Shown: positions 8,573-16,146 of the stretch, piece by piece
Numbering within the stretch: the first letter of the stretch is position 1
Layout: each line of letters begins with the position of its first letter
Assembly: GCA_001829185.1 (NCBI GenBank)
Contig: MIAR01000046.1
Location: forward strand, 1-64,000
DNA from: Spirochaetes bacterium GWB1_60_80
Lineage (GTDB): Bacteria; Spirochaetota; Spirochaetia; Treponematales; UBA12059
Direction: 5' to 3'
Length of the DNA stretch: 64,000 nucleotides
Program-made: the position numbers and the translations under genes
Notes under the pieces: generated by a model
The model's database searches: none
Seen by the model: the letters and a program-made list of their open reading frames with translations, nothing else
What the model was told of the DNA's origin: nothing

Positions 8573-9751
8573 ATGGGAACAATACTCGACAGGCTGTATC
8601 TGCTTAAACTCGGTGAGATCCACCTCAAAGGCGAAAACAAGCAGGAATTCATCGCCTACCTGCGCAGCAGTCTTAAACAACGTTTGGCGAAGCTGGATTT
8701 TCGTCTCGACGTCCGGGATGGACGCTTTTACCTGTATGCGCCAGCCGCCGAGGATGCTTACGTAAGTGCCGTTTTGAGTCGCTTACCCGGTATTAACGCC
8801 TGGGCGCATTGCTATAGCTGTGCCAAGGAACTTGACCCCATTAGCGAGTTGGCCAGCCGGCTTTTGGCGGAGCGGCTGGCCGTAGGCGCTACCAGCTTCA
8901 AGATCGAAGCTCGCCGTTCCGACAAAAGCTTCCCGCTGGATTCCTATGGCCTGGCTCGGGAAGTGGGGCATCGCCTGCTGGAAGCTCATCCGTCAGTTCG
9001 AGTCGACGTGCATAATCCAGATACGGTCATTAATATTGAAATACGCGAGCGCTCGTATCTATATTGCGTTTCCGAACCGGGGGTGCGCGGTTTGCCGGTC
9101 GGCTGCGCCGGGCGTGGCTTGTTACTGCTTTCCGGTGGAATCGACTCCCCCGTGGCTGGCTTTAAGATGATCAGCCGCGGCTTGGCGCTGGAGGCAGCTT
9201 ACTTCAATGCCTACCCCTATACTTCGCAGGACGCCTGGAACAAAGTTGCGAACCTGTCCGCCGTATTGGCTAGCTATGGCGGCATTATCAGACTGCATAC
9301 AGTGCCTTTCACCGAGGTTCAATTAGCCATCAAGAAATTCGGTCAGGAAAGCTGTTCGACCCTGTACCTGCGGGCGGCCATGATGATGGCAGCCGATCGT
9401 TTGTGCAAGAAGCACAGACTCAATTGCATTGTGACCGGTGAAAGCATGAGCCAAGTGGCTAGTCAGACGGCCGAAAACATGCGCTTCAGCCAGTCATTCA
9501 CCGATATGGCGGTGATGCGACCACTCTGTGGCACCGACAAAGAAGAAATTATCAAGGACGCCCGCCGGATTGGCAGCTACGACATTTCTATCCTGCCCTA
9601 TGCTGATTGTTGCGTCCTGTTCAGTCCGAAATTTCCGGTCATCAAGGCTGATTTTCAAAGAGAACGAGCCGCTTTTTCCCGACTCGGGCTTGAGACCTTG
9701 GTAGAACAAGCCGTCCAGGCTACCGAGATCATCGACATTACTGCAAAATAG
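8573..9751 (+). CDS. thiI: tRNA 4-thiouridine synthase ThiI
   Basis: A 392-residue protein that adenylates and thiolates U8 of tRNA. The N-terminal ferredoxin-like and THUMP domains (residues ~1-165) are followed by the PP-loop ATPase with LSGGIDSP at about residue 186. There is no C-terminal rhodanese domain, which is normal for ThiI partnered with a dedicated desulfurase. The frame is open far upstream inside the desulfurase gene, but the ATG at 8573 follows a GAAGGA Shine-Dalgarno and begins at the conserved N-terminus (MGTILDRLYLLKLGEIHLKG). Confidence 0.92.
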   Translation: MGTILDRLYLLKLGEIHLKGENKQEFIAYLRSSLKQRLAKLDFRLDVRDGRFYLYAPAAEDAYVSAVLSRLPGINAWAHCYSCAKELDPISELASRLLAERLAVGATSFKIEARRSDKSFPLDSYGLAREVGHRLLEAHPSVRVDVHNPDTVINIEIRERSYLYCVSEPGVRGLPVGCAGRGLLLLSGGIDSPVAGFKMISRGLALEAAYFNAYPYTSQDAWNKVANLSAVLASYGGIIRLHTVPFTEVQLAIKKFGQESCSTLYLRAAMMMAADRLCKKHRLNCIVTGESMSQVASQTAENMRFSQSFTDMAVMRPLCGTDKEEIIKDARRIGSYDISILPYADCCVLFSPKFPVIKADFQRERAAFSRLGLETLVEQAVQATEIIDITAK

Positions 9752-9782
9752 TCAAACTCTTCTGAATAATACCCGGTTGGTG

Positions 9783-9822
9783 GCTGGCTGGTCAGTTTTC
9801 ATGAACAGTCTGACCAGCCAGC
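9783..9822. terminator. Hairpin between convergent thiI and thioredoxin
   Basis: A perfect 13 bp inverted repeat (GCTGGCTGGTCAG at 9783-9795, complement at 9810-9822) lies between two convergent genes. There is no U-run on either strand, so it may be an inefficient terminator or an mRNA 3'-end stabiliser. Confidence 0.5.
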
Positions 9823-9849
9823 AAGCAGACAACTATCCAAGTACTTCGA

Positions 9850-10209
9850 TCAGGGGCTGACCTTCAAGACATCGGCGATGATCTTGTCGAATTCTTTCTC
9901 CGGTAGCGCGCCAGCCAACATACGTGGTTCACCATCAACCGGGATGAACAACAGGGAAGGAATACTTTGAATACCAAACAGGCCGGATAATTCCGGTTCT
10001 GCTTCGGTATCGACTTTGTATACTGTCAGTTTCTGACCGTATTTTTTGCTGATATTATCGAGTATCGGCGCGACCATACGGCAAGGGCCGCACCAATCAG
10101 CATAAAAATCGACGATGGCAGGAGCCGTGCCTTTGTAGGCCCATTTTTCACCGGTTTCATAATCAAAAATCTTTTCCTTGAAAATCTGTAAGGTTAGCTT
10201 TTCTGGCAT
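9850..10209 (-). CDS. trxA: Thioredoxin
   Basis: A 119-residue thioredoxin with the canonical WCGPC site (Cys40/Cys43) and the cis-proline segment IQSIPSLLF. It reduces protein disulfides in the cytoplasm. It is slightly longer than typical thioredoxins because of an N-terminal extension. The ATG follows AAGGAGGATTCC, a strong Shine-Dalgarno. It is divergent from an AhpD-like gene, with an AT-rich palindromic promoter region between them, which suggests joint redox control. No thioredoxin reductase is in the window. Confidence 0.93.
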   Translation of the reverse strand: MPEKLTLQIFKEKIFDYETGEKWAYKGTAPAIVDFYADWCGPCRMVAPILDNISKKYGQKLTVYKVDTEAEPELSGLFGIQSIPSLLFIPVDGEPRMLAGALPEKEFDKIIADVLKVSP

Positions 10210-10233
10210 GGAATCCTCCTTAATTGGTAATCA

Positions 10234-10268
10234 TAGTATATATGAATTATAATATATAGTCAATACTA
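10234..10268. promoter_or_regulatory. AT-rich divergent promoter region with palindrome
   Basis: Between thioredoxin and the AhpD-like gene lies an AT-rich stretch with TAGTAT (10234-10239) mirrored by ATACTA (10263-10268). A consensus TATAAT on the plus strand (10248-10253) lies inside it. It probably contains both promoters and perhaps a regulator site. I cannot name the regulator. Confidence 0.4.
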
Positions 10269-10361
10269 ATGATAGGCCATCAGGTGCTGGTATTGCCTTT
10301 TTCGAGCGCAGGTTTTAGGCTGGATACTGGAGGCACGAAATTGGCGGGACAAGAAGGCAGA

Positions 10362-10709
10362 ATGCAAAGCATATTAGATTGGCAAGCCGAACGGCAAACC
10401 TTGAATGATTTGGTGCTTGACACGACGAATCTTGAGTTGAAGCGATTTTTTAGTCTGGATTCGCAGACGTATCGTCCGGGGGCTCTCGATGCTAAAACCA
10501 AGGAACTATTGGGTTTAGTGGCTAGTTTGGTGCTGCGTTGTGATGATTGCATCCTCTACCACACCATCCGCTGCCACGAGGAAAAAATATCCAAACTCGA
10601 GTTTGAGGAATGCTGTACGGTTGGGTTGGTTGTAGGTGGCAGTATCGTCATACCGCACCTGCGCCGGGCGATGGCTCGTTGGCAGGAATTGGACAATCAG
10701 CGGTGTTAA
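10362..10709 (+). CDS. AhpD-like / carboxymuconolactone decarboxylase family protein
   Basis: A 115-residue all-helical protein of the AhpD/CMD superfamily. The redox motif CDDC (Cys60, Cys63) followed by His67 matches the AhpD-type CxxC-x3-H site, which supports disulfide or peroxide chemistry rather than the decarboxylase reaction. The frame opens at 10269, but GAAGG just before the ATG at 10362 and the family length support the shorter form. It is divergent from thioredoxin, a plausible partner. Confidence 0.85.
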   Translation: MQSILDWQAERQTLNDLVLDTTNLELKRFFSLDSQTYRPGALDAKTKELLGLVASLVLRCDDCILYHTIRCHEEKISKLEFEECCTVGLVVGGSIVIPHLRRAMARWQELDNQRC

Positions 10710-10730
10710 TAAGGGCTTGCCCACCTGCCC

Positions 10731-10760
10731 CCACAGCCAGCCTGATACGGTTGGCTGTGG
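10731..10760 (+). terminator. Hairpin after the AhpD-like gene
   Basis: CCACAGCCA and its complement TGGCTGTGG form a 9 bp stem about 20 bases downstream of the AhpD-like stop. No clear U-run follows. The MITE-like repeat begins 18 bases further on. Confidence 0.4.
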
Positions 10761-10777
10761 AGCAGGCTCGAGTTTCT

Positions 10778-10914
10778 CTAGCAGGTTGTTGAAAAAGCCG
10801 GTTGCTTTCTCAACAACCTTAACAATTCCTCGCATAGCTTGCGCTATGCTGCGTAATTGTACCGGCTTTTGAAGTGTTGAAAAGCCGCATCCGCGTTTTT
10901 CAACACCCTGCTAG
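10778..10914. repeat. MITE-like palindromic repeat, copy 1 (137 bp)
   Basis: Ends in near-perfect terminal inverted repeats CTAGCAGGkTGTTGAAAAA. Inside are three successive hairpins: GTTGTTGA...TCAACAAC, GCATAGC-TTGC-GCTATGC, and GTGTTGAAAA...TTTTCAACAC. A nearly identical copy lies at 50165-50299, differing at about four positions, and a short relative at 31878-31938. There is no coding capacity. It sits 3 bases from the stop of the following minus-strand gene. Confidence 0.85.
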
Positions 10915-10917
10915 TAC

Positions 10918-11394
10918 TTAGAACCAGAAACGGAAGCCGACGGCTGCTTGAAGTGTAAAATTAGGTATATTAACCCCGGATGAATCAATAAAGGTCAGCC
11001 CTGGCGCAATTTCTAAAAAAACTTCCAGCAAACTAGAACCCAATGGCCAAATACGCAACCCCACCGGGATCCGTCCACCTAGAATAAAAGAACTCGGCAG
11101 CATGAGATAAAGACCTGGACCAGCGTACAGGTCAATGATACCGACCAGGTGTTGATGGTGCAGCCACCAATCCAGGGTAAGCCCCAGATTGAAATTGGAT
11201 TGACCAAGCTGCATGCCGATGCCAACCACAAAAGGAACTTCAGAGACCTTGAAGGTAAGCATGGCATTCTGGGGGAGCCCACCGAGAGCGGGAATACCGT
11301 ATTCGGCACCGATGCCAAAACTCTGCGAAACGACAGCCGGCACGCTAATTACAGCCAGTAATAGCAGCACGCATAATAATTTGCCCGATTTCAT
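10918..11394 (-). CDS. Small outer-membrane-like protein (DUF3996-like)
   Basis: A 158-residue protein with a signal peptide (MKSGKLLCVLLLLAVISVPAVVSQ) cut after about residue 24 [quoted only in part: hydrophobic 5-20]. The mature part has alternating hydrophobic strands (FGIGAEYGIPALG, FVVGIGMQLG, FNLGLTLDWWL) and ends in aromatic FRFWF, typical of small beta-barrels. It resembles the DUF3996 proteins of Borrelia and Treponema as I remember them. GGAGG 5 bases before the ATG at 11394 fixes the start. A good sigma-70 promoter lies 55 bases upstream. The function is unknown. Confidence 0.7.
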   Translation of the reverse strand: MKSGKLLCVLLLLAVISVPAVVSQSFGIGAEYGIPALGGLPQNAMLTFKVSEVPFVVGIGMQLGQSNFNLGLTLDWWLHHQHLVGIIDLYAGPGLYLMLPSSFILGGRIPVGLRIWPLGSSLLEVFLEIAPGLTFIDSSGVNIPNFTLQAAVGFRFWF

Positions 11395-11448
11395 GAAACC
11401 TCCACAGTTTTTCTTGGAATAAACCCCAGCCTTAGACAAGGTAACTTG

Positions 11449-11477
11449 ACTATAAAGCTAATTGGCTAAATCTTCAA
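11449..11477 (-). promoter_or_regulatory. Sigma-70 promoter of the DUF3996-like gene
   Basis: Reading the minus strand, TTGAAG (11477-11472), a 17-base spacer and TATAGT (11454-11449) precede a ~55-base leader with SD GGAGG. This is close to the vegetative consensus. Confidence 0.65.
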
Positions 11478-11516
11478 GCGAAAACCGAGAATCGGAACGC
11501 GACAGTCAGTTTGCTA

Positions 11517-11546
11517 TTGACAAAAAAATAGCTTTTTTGGTAAACT
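11517..11546 (+). promoter_or_regulatory. Sigma-70 promoter of tRNA-Glu
   Basis: TTGACA (11517-11522), an 18-base spacer and TAAACT (11541-11546) lie 16 bases before the mature 5' end of the tRNA. Confidence 0.7.
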
Positions 11547-11562
11547 AACCAACGTCAACCAT

Positions 11563-11897
<335 letters not shown>

Positions 11898-11906
11898 CCC
11901 GGCGAT

Positions 11907-13169
11907 CTACATGGCTAGCTTTTTTAAATCCATATCGCGCAAGCGTTGCAACATAAGGTTGGCCGGTTCAATACCGAGCGCCGCATCACAGTCGGCCAGC
12001 GACTTGGGATAGTCACCAAGATGGAAATAGGCCTGGCTGCGGCGGTATAATGAGTAAAAGTGATAGGGATGAAGTTCAAGAGCCAGATTGAAATCTTCGA
12101 TGGCCTGGCTGTAATTCTCCAATACGCTGTGCACGACGCCACGGTAATAAGCGGCTTTGTAGCAATTTGGATCGTATTGCAGGGTCACTGAAAAGTCATC
12201 CAGGGCATCCTGATAGCGGCTCTCCGCAAAGCAGGCCATCCCCCGATGGGTATAGATCAGTGCCCGAACCTCGCTTTTAGGATTCAGGCTGATAATGAAG
12301 GAGTAAATATCAATAGCTTGTTTGTAGTCATGCCGATTGTGGGCATTCAAGGCATCAAGAAGCAAATCATCGATTGACTTATTGGCATAGCTAGAAGGAT
12401 GAATGGTGGCAATCGCTTGAGCCTTGCCATCCGACCCAGTTTTTCCCGCTTCGAAAAACTGACCATCGATGGCATCTTCTATCTTTCGGAAAAAAGTCGC
12501 CCTTCTTTTGTCCAGTTCATGGCTCAATTGATGTTGGTAATCACGTATTTCCTGGAAGAGCATATCGGATAACGTTAAATTGGCATTCAAGGCGGCCAGT
12601 TTTCGCTTCATGGGCTCATCATGTGGAGTAAATTCGGCTTTATAAACCAGTTCATGTTCTACCTCTGCCCAGGCATCCTGCAGAATGCTGCGGATTTGTA
12701 GCTCTACGACTGGTTTATCCAAACCATGTACATACTGCTGCAGCTCAGTCGGTATTTCCACTAACAGATGGGTAGACTCATAGCCGAATTCCTTAAATGA
12801 ATGTTGGGCGCCTTTTCTTTCCACCTCCACTATCCTGAAACATTTGGCCAGGCAGGCTTCAACCGGTTGAAGATCGCCTATAAAGGGGCAGATGATTCGG
12901 ATGGCCAGTAGGTCGGTGACAGGTAGCGGTTTGCTGGTATTCAAGCGGGATTGGCGAAAGAATTTCAAGCGCTTGGCGAAATAGCTACTGAAGCTTTTTA
13001 CGCGAGCCTTATAGGTCAGGTACATGCCAGCGCTTTCCAGGCATTTCCGGACTCTGACCATGACATCGGCCAACACCCGCTCATAATCCAGCTGCCATTC
13101 ATTAAACTGGTACTCCGCCGCGGTACGGTTCGGTAAATCGTCTTCGTTTTCTACCATATTTCCATGCAT
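11907..13169 (-). CDS. RelA/SpoT-domain alarmone synthetase fused to TPR repeats
   Basis: About 420 residues. Residues ~20-230 form a RelA_SpoT nucleotidyltransferase domain: a conserved start with RVKSFSSYFAKRLKFF, LLAIRIICPF, then VVELQIRSILQDAWAEVEHELVYK. No HD hydrolase domain is present, so it would be a synthetase-only small alarmone synthetase. The C-terminal ~150 residues are tandem TPR motifs (for example AVYYRGVVHSVLENYSQAIEDFNLALELHP-like units). The frame extends to TTG 13208, but that codon lies inside the flaA terminator; ATG 13169 or 13157 is likely and neither has a strong SD. The TPR half probably binds a protein partner that controls (p)ppGpp synthesis. Confidence 0.8.
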   Translation of the reverse strand: MHGNMVENEDDLPNRTAAEYQFNEWQLDYERVLADVMVRVRKCLESAGMYLTYKARVKSFSSYFAKRLKFFRQSRLNTSKPLPVTDLLAIRIICPFIGDLQPVEACLAKCFRIVEVERKGAQHSFKEFGYESTHLLVEIPTELQQYVHGLDKPVVELQIRSILQDAWAEVEHELVYKAEFTPHDEPMKRKLAALNANLTLSDMLFQEIRDYQHQLSHELDKRRATFFRKIEDAIDGQFFEAGKTGSDGKAQAIATIHPSSYANKSIDDLLLDALNAHNRHDYKQAIDIYSFIISLNPKSEVRALIYTHRGMACFAESRYQDALDDFSVTLQYDPNCYKAAYYRGVVHSVLENYSQAIEDFNLALELHPYHFYSLYRRSQAYFHLGDYPKSLADCDAALGIEPANLMLQRLRDMDLKKLAM

Positions 13170-13198
13170 CGTGAATCTGAAATCCGTATATATATATG

Positions 13199-13236
13199 AA
13201 AAAGGCAAAAGGGCTGTTGACGCCCTTTTGCCTTTT
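13199..13236 (-). terminator. Rho-independent terminator downstream of flaA
   Basis: A perfect 15 bp stem (AAAAGGCAAAAGGGC at 13200-13214, complement at 13222-13236) with loop of 7. On the minus strand it ends in a T-rich run, as a terminator of the flaA transcript should. A second 9 bp hairpin (ACCGGAAGG/CCTTCCGGT, about 13253-13282) lies between it and the flaA stop. Confidence 0.8.
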
Positions 13237-13308
13237 CACAACCTAGCAAGCACCGGAAGGTCCCTGGGGTGCCTTCCGGTTTCGATTGGTCATAGACATG
13301 TAATGCGC

Positions 13309-14379
13309 TTACTCTTCAGTCGTCCACTCTTCACCGGTACGTGGTTCTTGCTTCTGGGCTTCCAGATGGCGGAGAACCTGAGCTGCGCCGAAACGCTCGC
13401 CTTCTACGCGCTGGCGATCGGTTTCGCGATCATTGATGATGCCCCAGATGGACTCGTCGTCGATATCGCGGACTGGATCAAGAACGGCCTTGTCGTACAG
13501 TATTTTGACGTCCTTGAAATAAGCCACGAAATCGCCACCCTCGTTGGCTGCGTCGCGGGTGATAAGGAAGCCGCCAAACCTGACAAAGGGATTACTGCGC
13601 GGGTACAAGGGGATAACGCGCAGTTCGCGATTGCGAACGTCATTGATGTACTGGGGGTTATCCCAGCGCAAGGTCCGCCAGCCGTCGAAGCTCAGGTAGC
13701 CCATGAACACGACGTTCTCGTTTCCATCCTGGTCAATCAGGACGGCATGGAGGCCGTGCGGGAAATTAAGGCCCCGAACACGGACGGCCACCGACTTTAG
13801 GACGCCGACGTTCTTTACAATGCCAAAGGCGGTCAGTAGGCTGCTTTCTTCATCGACAGCGCCTTCGAAACGAGTCAGCCCGGTAGCGGTGCTGCCTTCG
13901 GTCGGCTCAATAGTACCATCGTCGCCGACAGTGGCCAGGGGCTCAAAAGCCGGAATCTGGAAGGGCGGCTGGATGCGGGCCCAGGAATTGAAGCTGCCGA
14001 GCGGGAAACGGACGCGAACGCCCATGACGCTGCTGTTGGCGGCATAGGCTGGGCCGCTTTCGTTGACCGGAGCCGGGCGCACGTATGAAAGTGACTGATT
14101 GTCGTTACTCCTGGAAGAAGAAGCGAGGACAACATCCCAGTTCTCGAGAGCCAGCGAAACAGCCATCTGCGCTTTTTGTTCCGCAGTGTAGCCGCTTCCA
14201 GCCATATCCGCAAAGTTCATCATGGTAGCCCGATTTTCGCGGAAACCTTCCCCGGCCGGATTCTGGATGATGTCGGCAGCCAGCAGGGAAAAGTCGATGA
14301 GGACAGCCTCGTCAGCGAAGACCGCCGCCGAACCGATCAACATCAAAACGACTGCGACAAGAAACAAGTGCCTCTTCAT
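13309..14379 (-). CDS. flaA: Flagellar filament outer layer (sheath) protein FlaA
   Basis: A 356-residue secreted protein with a signal peptide cleaved after VFADEA-like residue ~22. It matches the spirochaete FlaA family: LIDFSLLAADI near the mature start, GVRVRFPLGSFNSWARIQPPFQIP in the middle (two parts: GVRVRFPLGS and FNSWARIQPPF), and VLDPVRDIDDESIWGI near the end. FlaA coats the FlaB core of periplasmic flagella. The ATG has SD AAAGGAG. It has its own strong promoter inside the preceding GerMN gene and its own terminator, so it can be made in large amounts apart from the sugar operon upstream. Confidence 0.93.
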   Translation of the reverse strand: MKRHLFLVAVVLMLIGSAAVFADEAVLIDFSLLAADIIQNPAGEGFRENRATMMNFADMAGSGYTAEQKAQMAVSLALENWDVVLASSSRSNDNQSLSYVRPAPVNESGPAYAANSSVMGVRVRFPLGSFNSWARIQPPFQIPAFEPLATVGDDGTIEPTEGSTATGLTRFEGAVDEESSLLTAFGIVKNVGVLKSVAVRVRGLNFPHGLHAVLIDQDGNENVVFMGYLSFDGWRTLRWDNPQYINDVRNRELRVIPLYPRSNPFVRFGGFLITRDAANEGGDFVAYFKDVKILYDKAVLDPVRDIDDESIWGIINDRETDRQRVEGERFGAAQVLRHLEAQKQEPRTGEEWTTEE

Positions 14380-14392
14380 TCAAGTGCTCCTT

Positions 14393-15016
14393 TCATAGTG
14401 CGCGTACATTCGTATCAGTATTTGTCTTGATTATAGTCAACCATACGCCTTTGTCAATTAAATTATCGAATTTTGCGTCAAGTATAGCAAGAGTTTCAAT
14501 ATAATCAGCTTCGTGGCCGTCGATGGTTATCACAAACCGATGATTCCGGAAAGTGGTTCGCAACACCCTTTCGAAAACCGCTATGATTTGTTTGGCAGGT
14601 ATAGTTGAGAAGCTTCTGATGCCCTCGGCATTGGCTTTGCCAAAGAGTAGATCGCTGGTCAAGTCGATATAGATAAGGTCGTCCCTACCCTGAATGATCC
14701 GGTATTTGACGGTTGGTTGAACCAAGGGAGAAAGGTTGTCAGCCTGCGGCCCCAGAATCAGTTCTTCAAGTACCAGGTCGATTTCCTCGGTGACCGTAAC
14801 CTGCCGGGCGGTCAGCCTAAGCTCGGGCCGCAGTATTTCCGTCCTCTGTACCGGAAACCAGAGGATGACCGGACGCTGTCGCCAAGTGGGGATCGATAAT
14901 AGGAGGCTGGCCAGACCGCCTAGCACCAGCACCAGCAGCCAAAAATGGCGTGGCTGGGCGACTCGGGCGGCTGTGGCGCGCAAAATTGACAGAACGTGGG
15001 CAAATTGTTGCTTCAT
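14393..15016 (-). CDS. GerMN-domain membrane protein
   Basis: A 207-residue protein with one N-terminal membrane helix (FWLLVLVLGGLASLLLSI, residues ~25-43) and a GerMN-type domain facing the periplasm: PVILWFPV, then EIDLVLEELILGP, YIDLTSDLLFG, and ERVLRTTFRNHRFVITIDGHEA. GerMN domains are found in spore germination and envelope proteins, often near amidases. Its ATG overlaps the stop of the amidase gene by four bases (ATGA), so the two are translationally coupled and probably act together in wall remodelling. Confidence 0.85.
   Translation of the reverse strand: MKQQFAHVLSILRATAARVAQPRHFWLLVLVLGGLASLLLSIPTWRQRPVILWFPVQRTEILRPELRLTARQVTVTEEIDLVLEELILGPQADNLSPLVQPTVKYRIIQGRDDLIYIDLTSDLLFGKANAEGIRSFSTIPAKQIIAVFERVLRTTFRNHRFVITIDGHEADYIETLAILDAKFDNLIDKGVWLTIIKTNTDTNVRAL
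14430..14457 (-). promoter_or_regulatory. Strong sigma-70 promoter of flaA, inside the GerMN gene
   Basis: On the minus strand a perfect TTGACA (14457-14452), 16-base spacer and perfect TATAAT (14435-14430) give a ~45-base leader before the flaA SD. It lies within the last codons of the GerMN gene. Confidence 0.85.
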
Positions 15017-16146
15017 GGTGTGGATGGGGTTCTCCGCTGTTCAAAATAGTCTACAAAACTCACCACACCATTATAGATACCTTTAGTCAATTTCTGCAAG
15101 TACGCTTCGGTTGACAATCGTTGCGCTTCGGCCTCATTGGTGACGAAACCGACCTCTACCAGCACCGATGGCATGCGGGCGTTGCGAACCACGAACCATT
15201 CCTCGGCCCGGACGCCGCGATTTGAGGTCTGGCCCCCGACTTGAGCGCTTAAGCCATCCTGTATGGCCCTGGCCAGGAAAATGCTTTCCGTAGTGTATTC
15301 TTCCTCCAGCATGGTATTGAGAATCGGCAACACATCCTGGCTGTGGCCTTCGGTCTTGCTGTCGTCGAGGACAGTCCGGCGATATTCCGGGTTCAAATAC
15401 CAGACTTCAAAACCATTGGCCCGGGCATTGAACGAAGCATTGGCGTGGATCGAAATGTAGATGATAGCCTCGTTGACGCCCAGTTCAAGGCCGTTGGCCA
15501 TCGAAACGCGGTCTTCAAGGCTCGGGAAGGTATCGCCGGTACGGGTTATCAGGATGGTTTTGTCAGGCCAAAGCTGGGTCAACTGTCTGTACAGCTCGAG
15601 GGCGATGGCCAGCGTTATATCTTTTTCCCTGGCTTGCCAGGCAGCGCTGCCGCTGCCGAATAGGCCGACCGCCCCCGGGTCGCGTCCGCCATGCCCCGGG
15701 TCGATGAGGATGACCGCCACCGAGGTCAAGGCTGTCCGCTCGGCGCGGCGGAGCGCGAACCATTCGCCCATGGCCTGCAAGGTGGCGCCAGGAGCCTGCA
15801 GCCGTCCATCCACCCAGCGGACCGGCTCCAGCCATGAAATGAGGCTGCCGCCGAACAGGAATAGGCCTTCTCCCAGCTTGAACCGGATCAGGTCGCCGCC
15901 AGACAGCAGCTGACCGATGCCCGTCAGCGGATCGAAGTTCAAAGCTGCTTGCCGCTCGGCCAGCAAGCCATCGAGGGGGTACAGGCTATCCGGCCGGTAG
16001 GTCGGTGATTGCGGCTCGTTGGCTGGCGCCGATGTGGGCGCCGGTGCTGCCGGCCCGCTCAGCGGCTGCCCGGTAAGCGGCAGCGACCAAGTCCCAAGCA
16101 GGACGACGAGTAGCAGCCGGCCGAAGCACAGGGGGCGTCGGTTCAT
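15013..16146 (-). CDS. N-acetylmuramoyl-L-alanine amidase (Amidase_3)
   Basis: A 377-residue exported zinc amidase that cuts the peptide from the glycan of peptidoglycan. It has a signal peptide (residues ~1-27), a Pro/Ala-rich linker, then the catalytic domain from about residue 140 with ILIDPGHGGRDPGAVG (first zinc His), the ISIHAN motif (second zinc His) and VLVEVGFVTN with the catalytic Glu. It is coupled to the GerMN gene downstream and overlaps the ATP-grasp gene upstream by four bases, so it belongs to the operon starting at 22721. Confidence 0.92.
   Translation of the reverse strand: MNRRPLCFGRLLLVVLLGTWSLPLTGQPLSGPAAPAPTSAPANEPQSPTYRPDSLYPLDGLLAERQAALNFDPLTGIGQLLSGGDLIRFKLGEGLFLFGGSLISWLEPVRWVDGRLQAPGATLQAMGEWFALRRAERTALTSVAVILIDPGHGGRDPGAVGLFGSGSAAWQAREKDITLAIALELYRQLTQLWPDKTILITRTGDTFPSLEDRVSMANGLELGVNEAIIYISIHANASFNARANGFEVWYLNPEYRRTVLDDSKTEGHSQDVLPILNTMLEEEYTTESIFLARAIQDGLSAQVGGQTSNRGVRAEEWFVVRNARMPSVLVEVGFVTNEAEAQRLSTEAYLQKLTKGIYNGVVSFVDYFEQRRTPSTP

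Noticed and set aside
13170-13208. TTG 13208 as start of the RelA/SpoT-TPR protein
   Set aside because: It lies inside the perfect terminator hairpin of flaA, and the added residues do not extend the domain.
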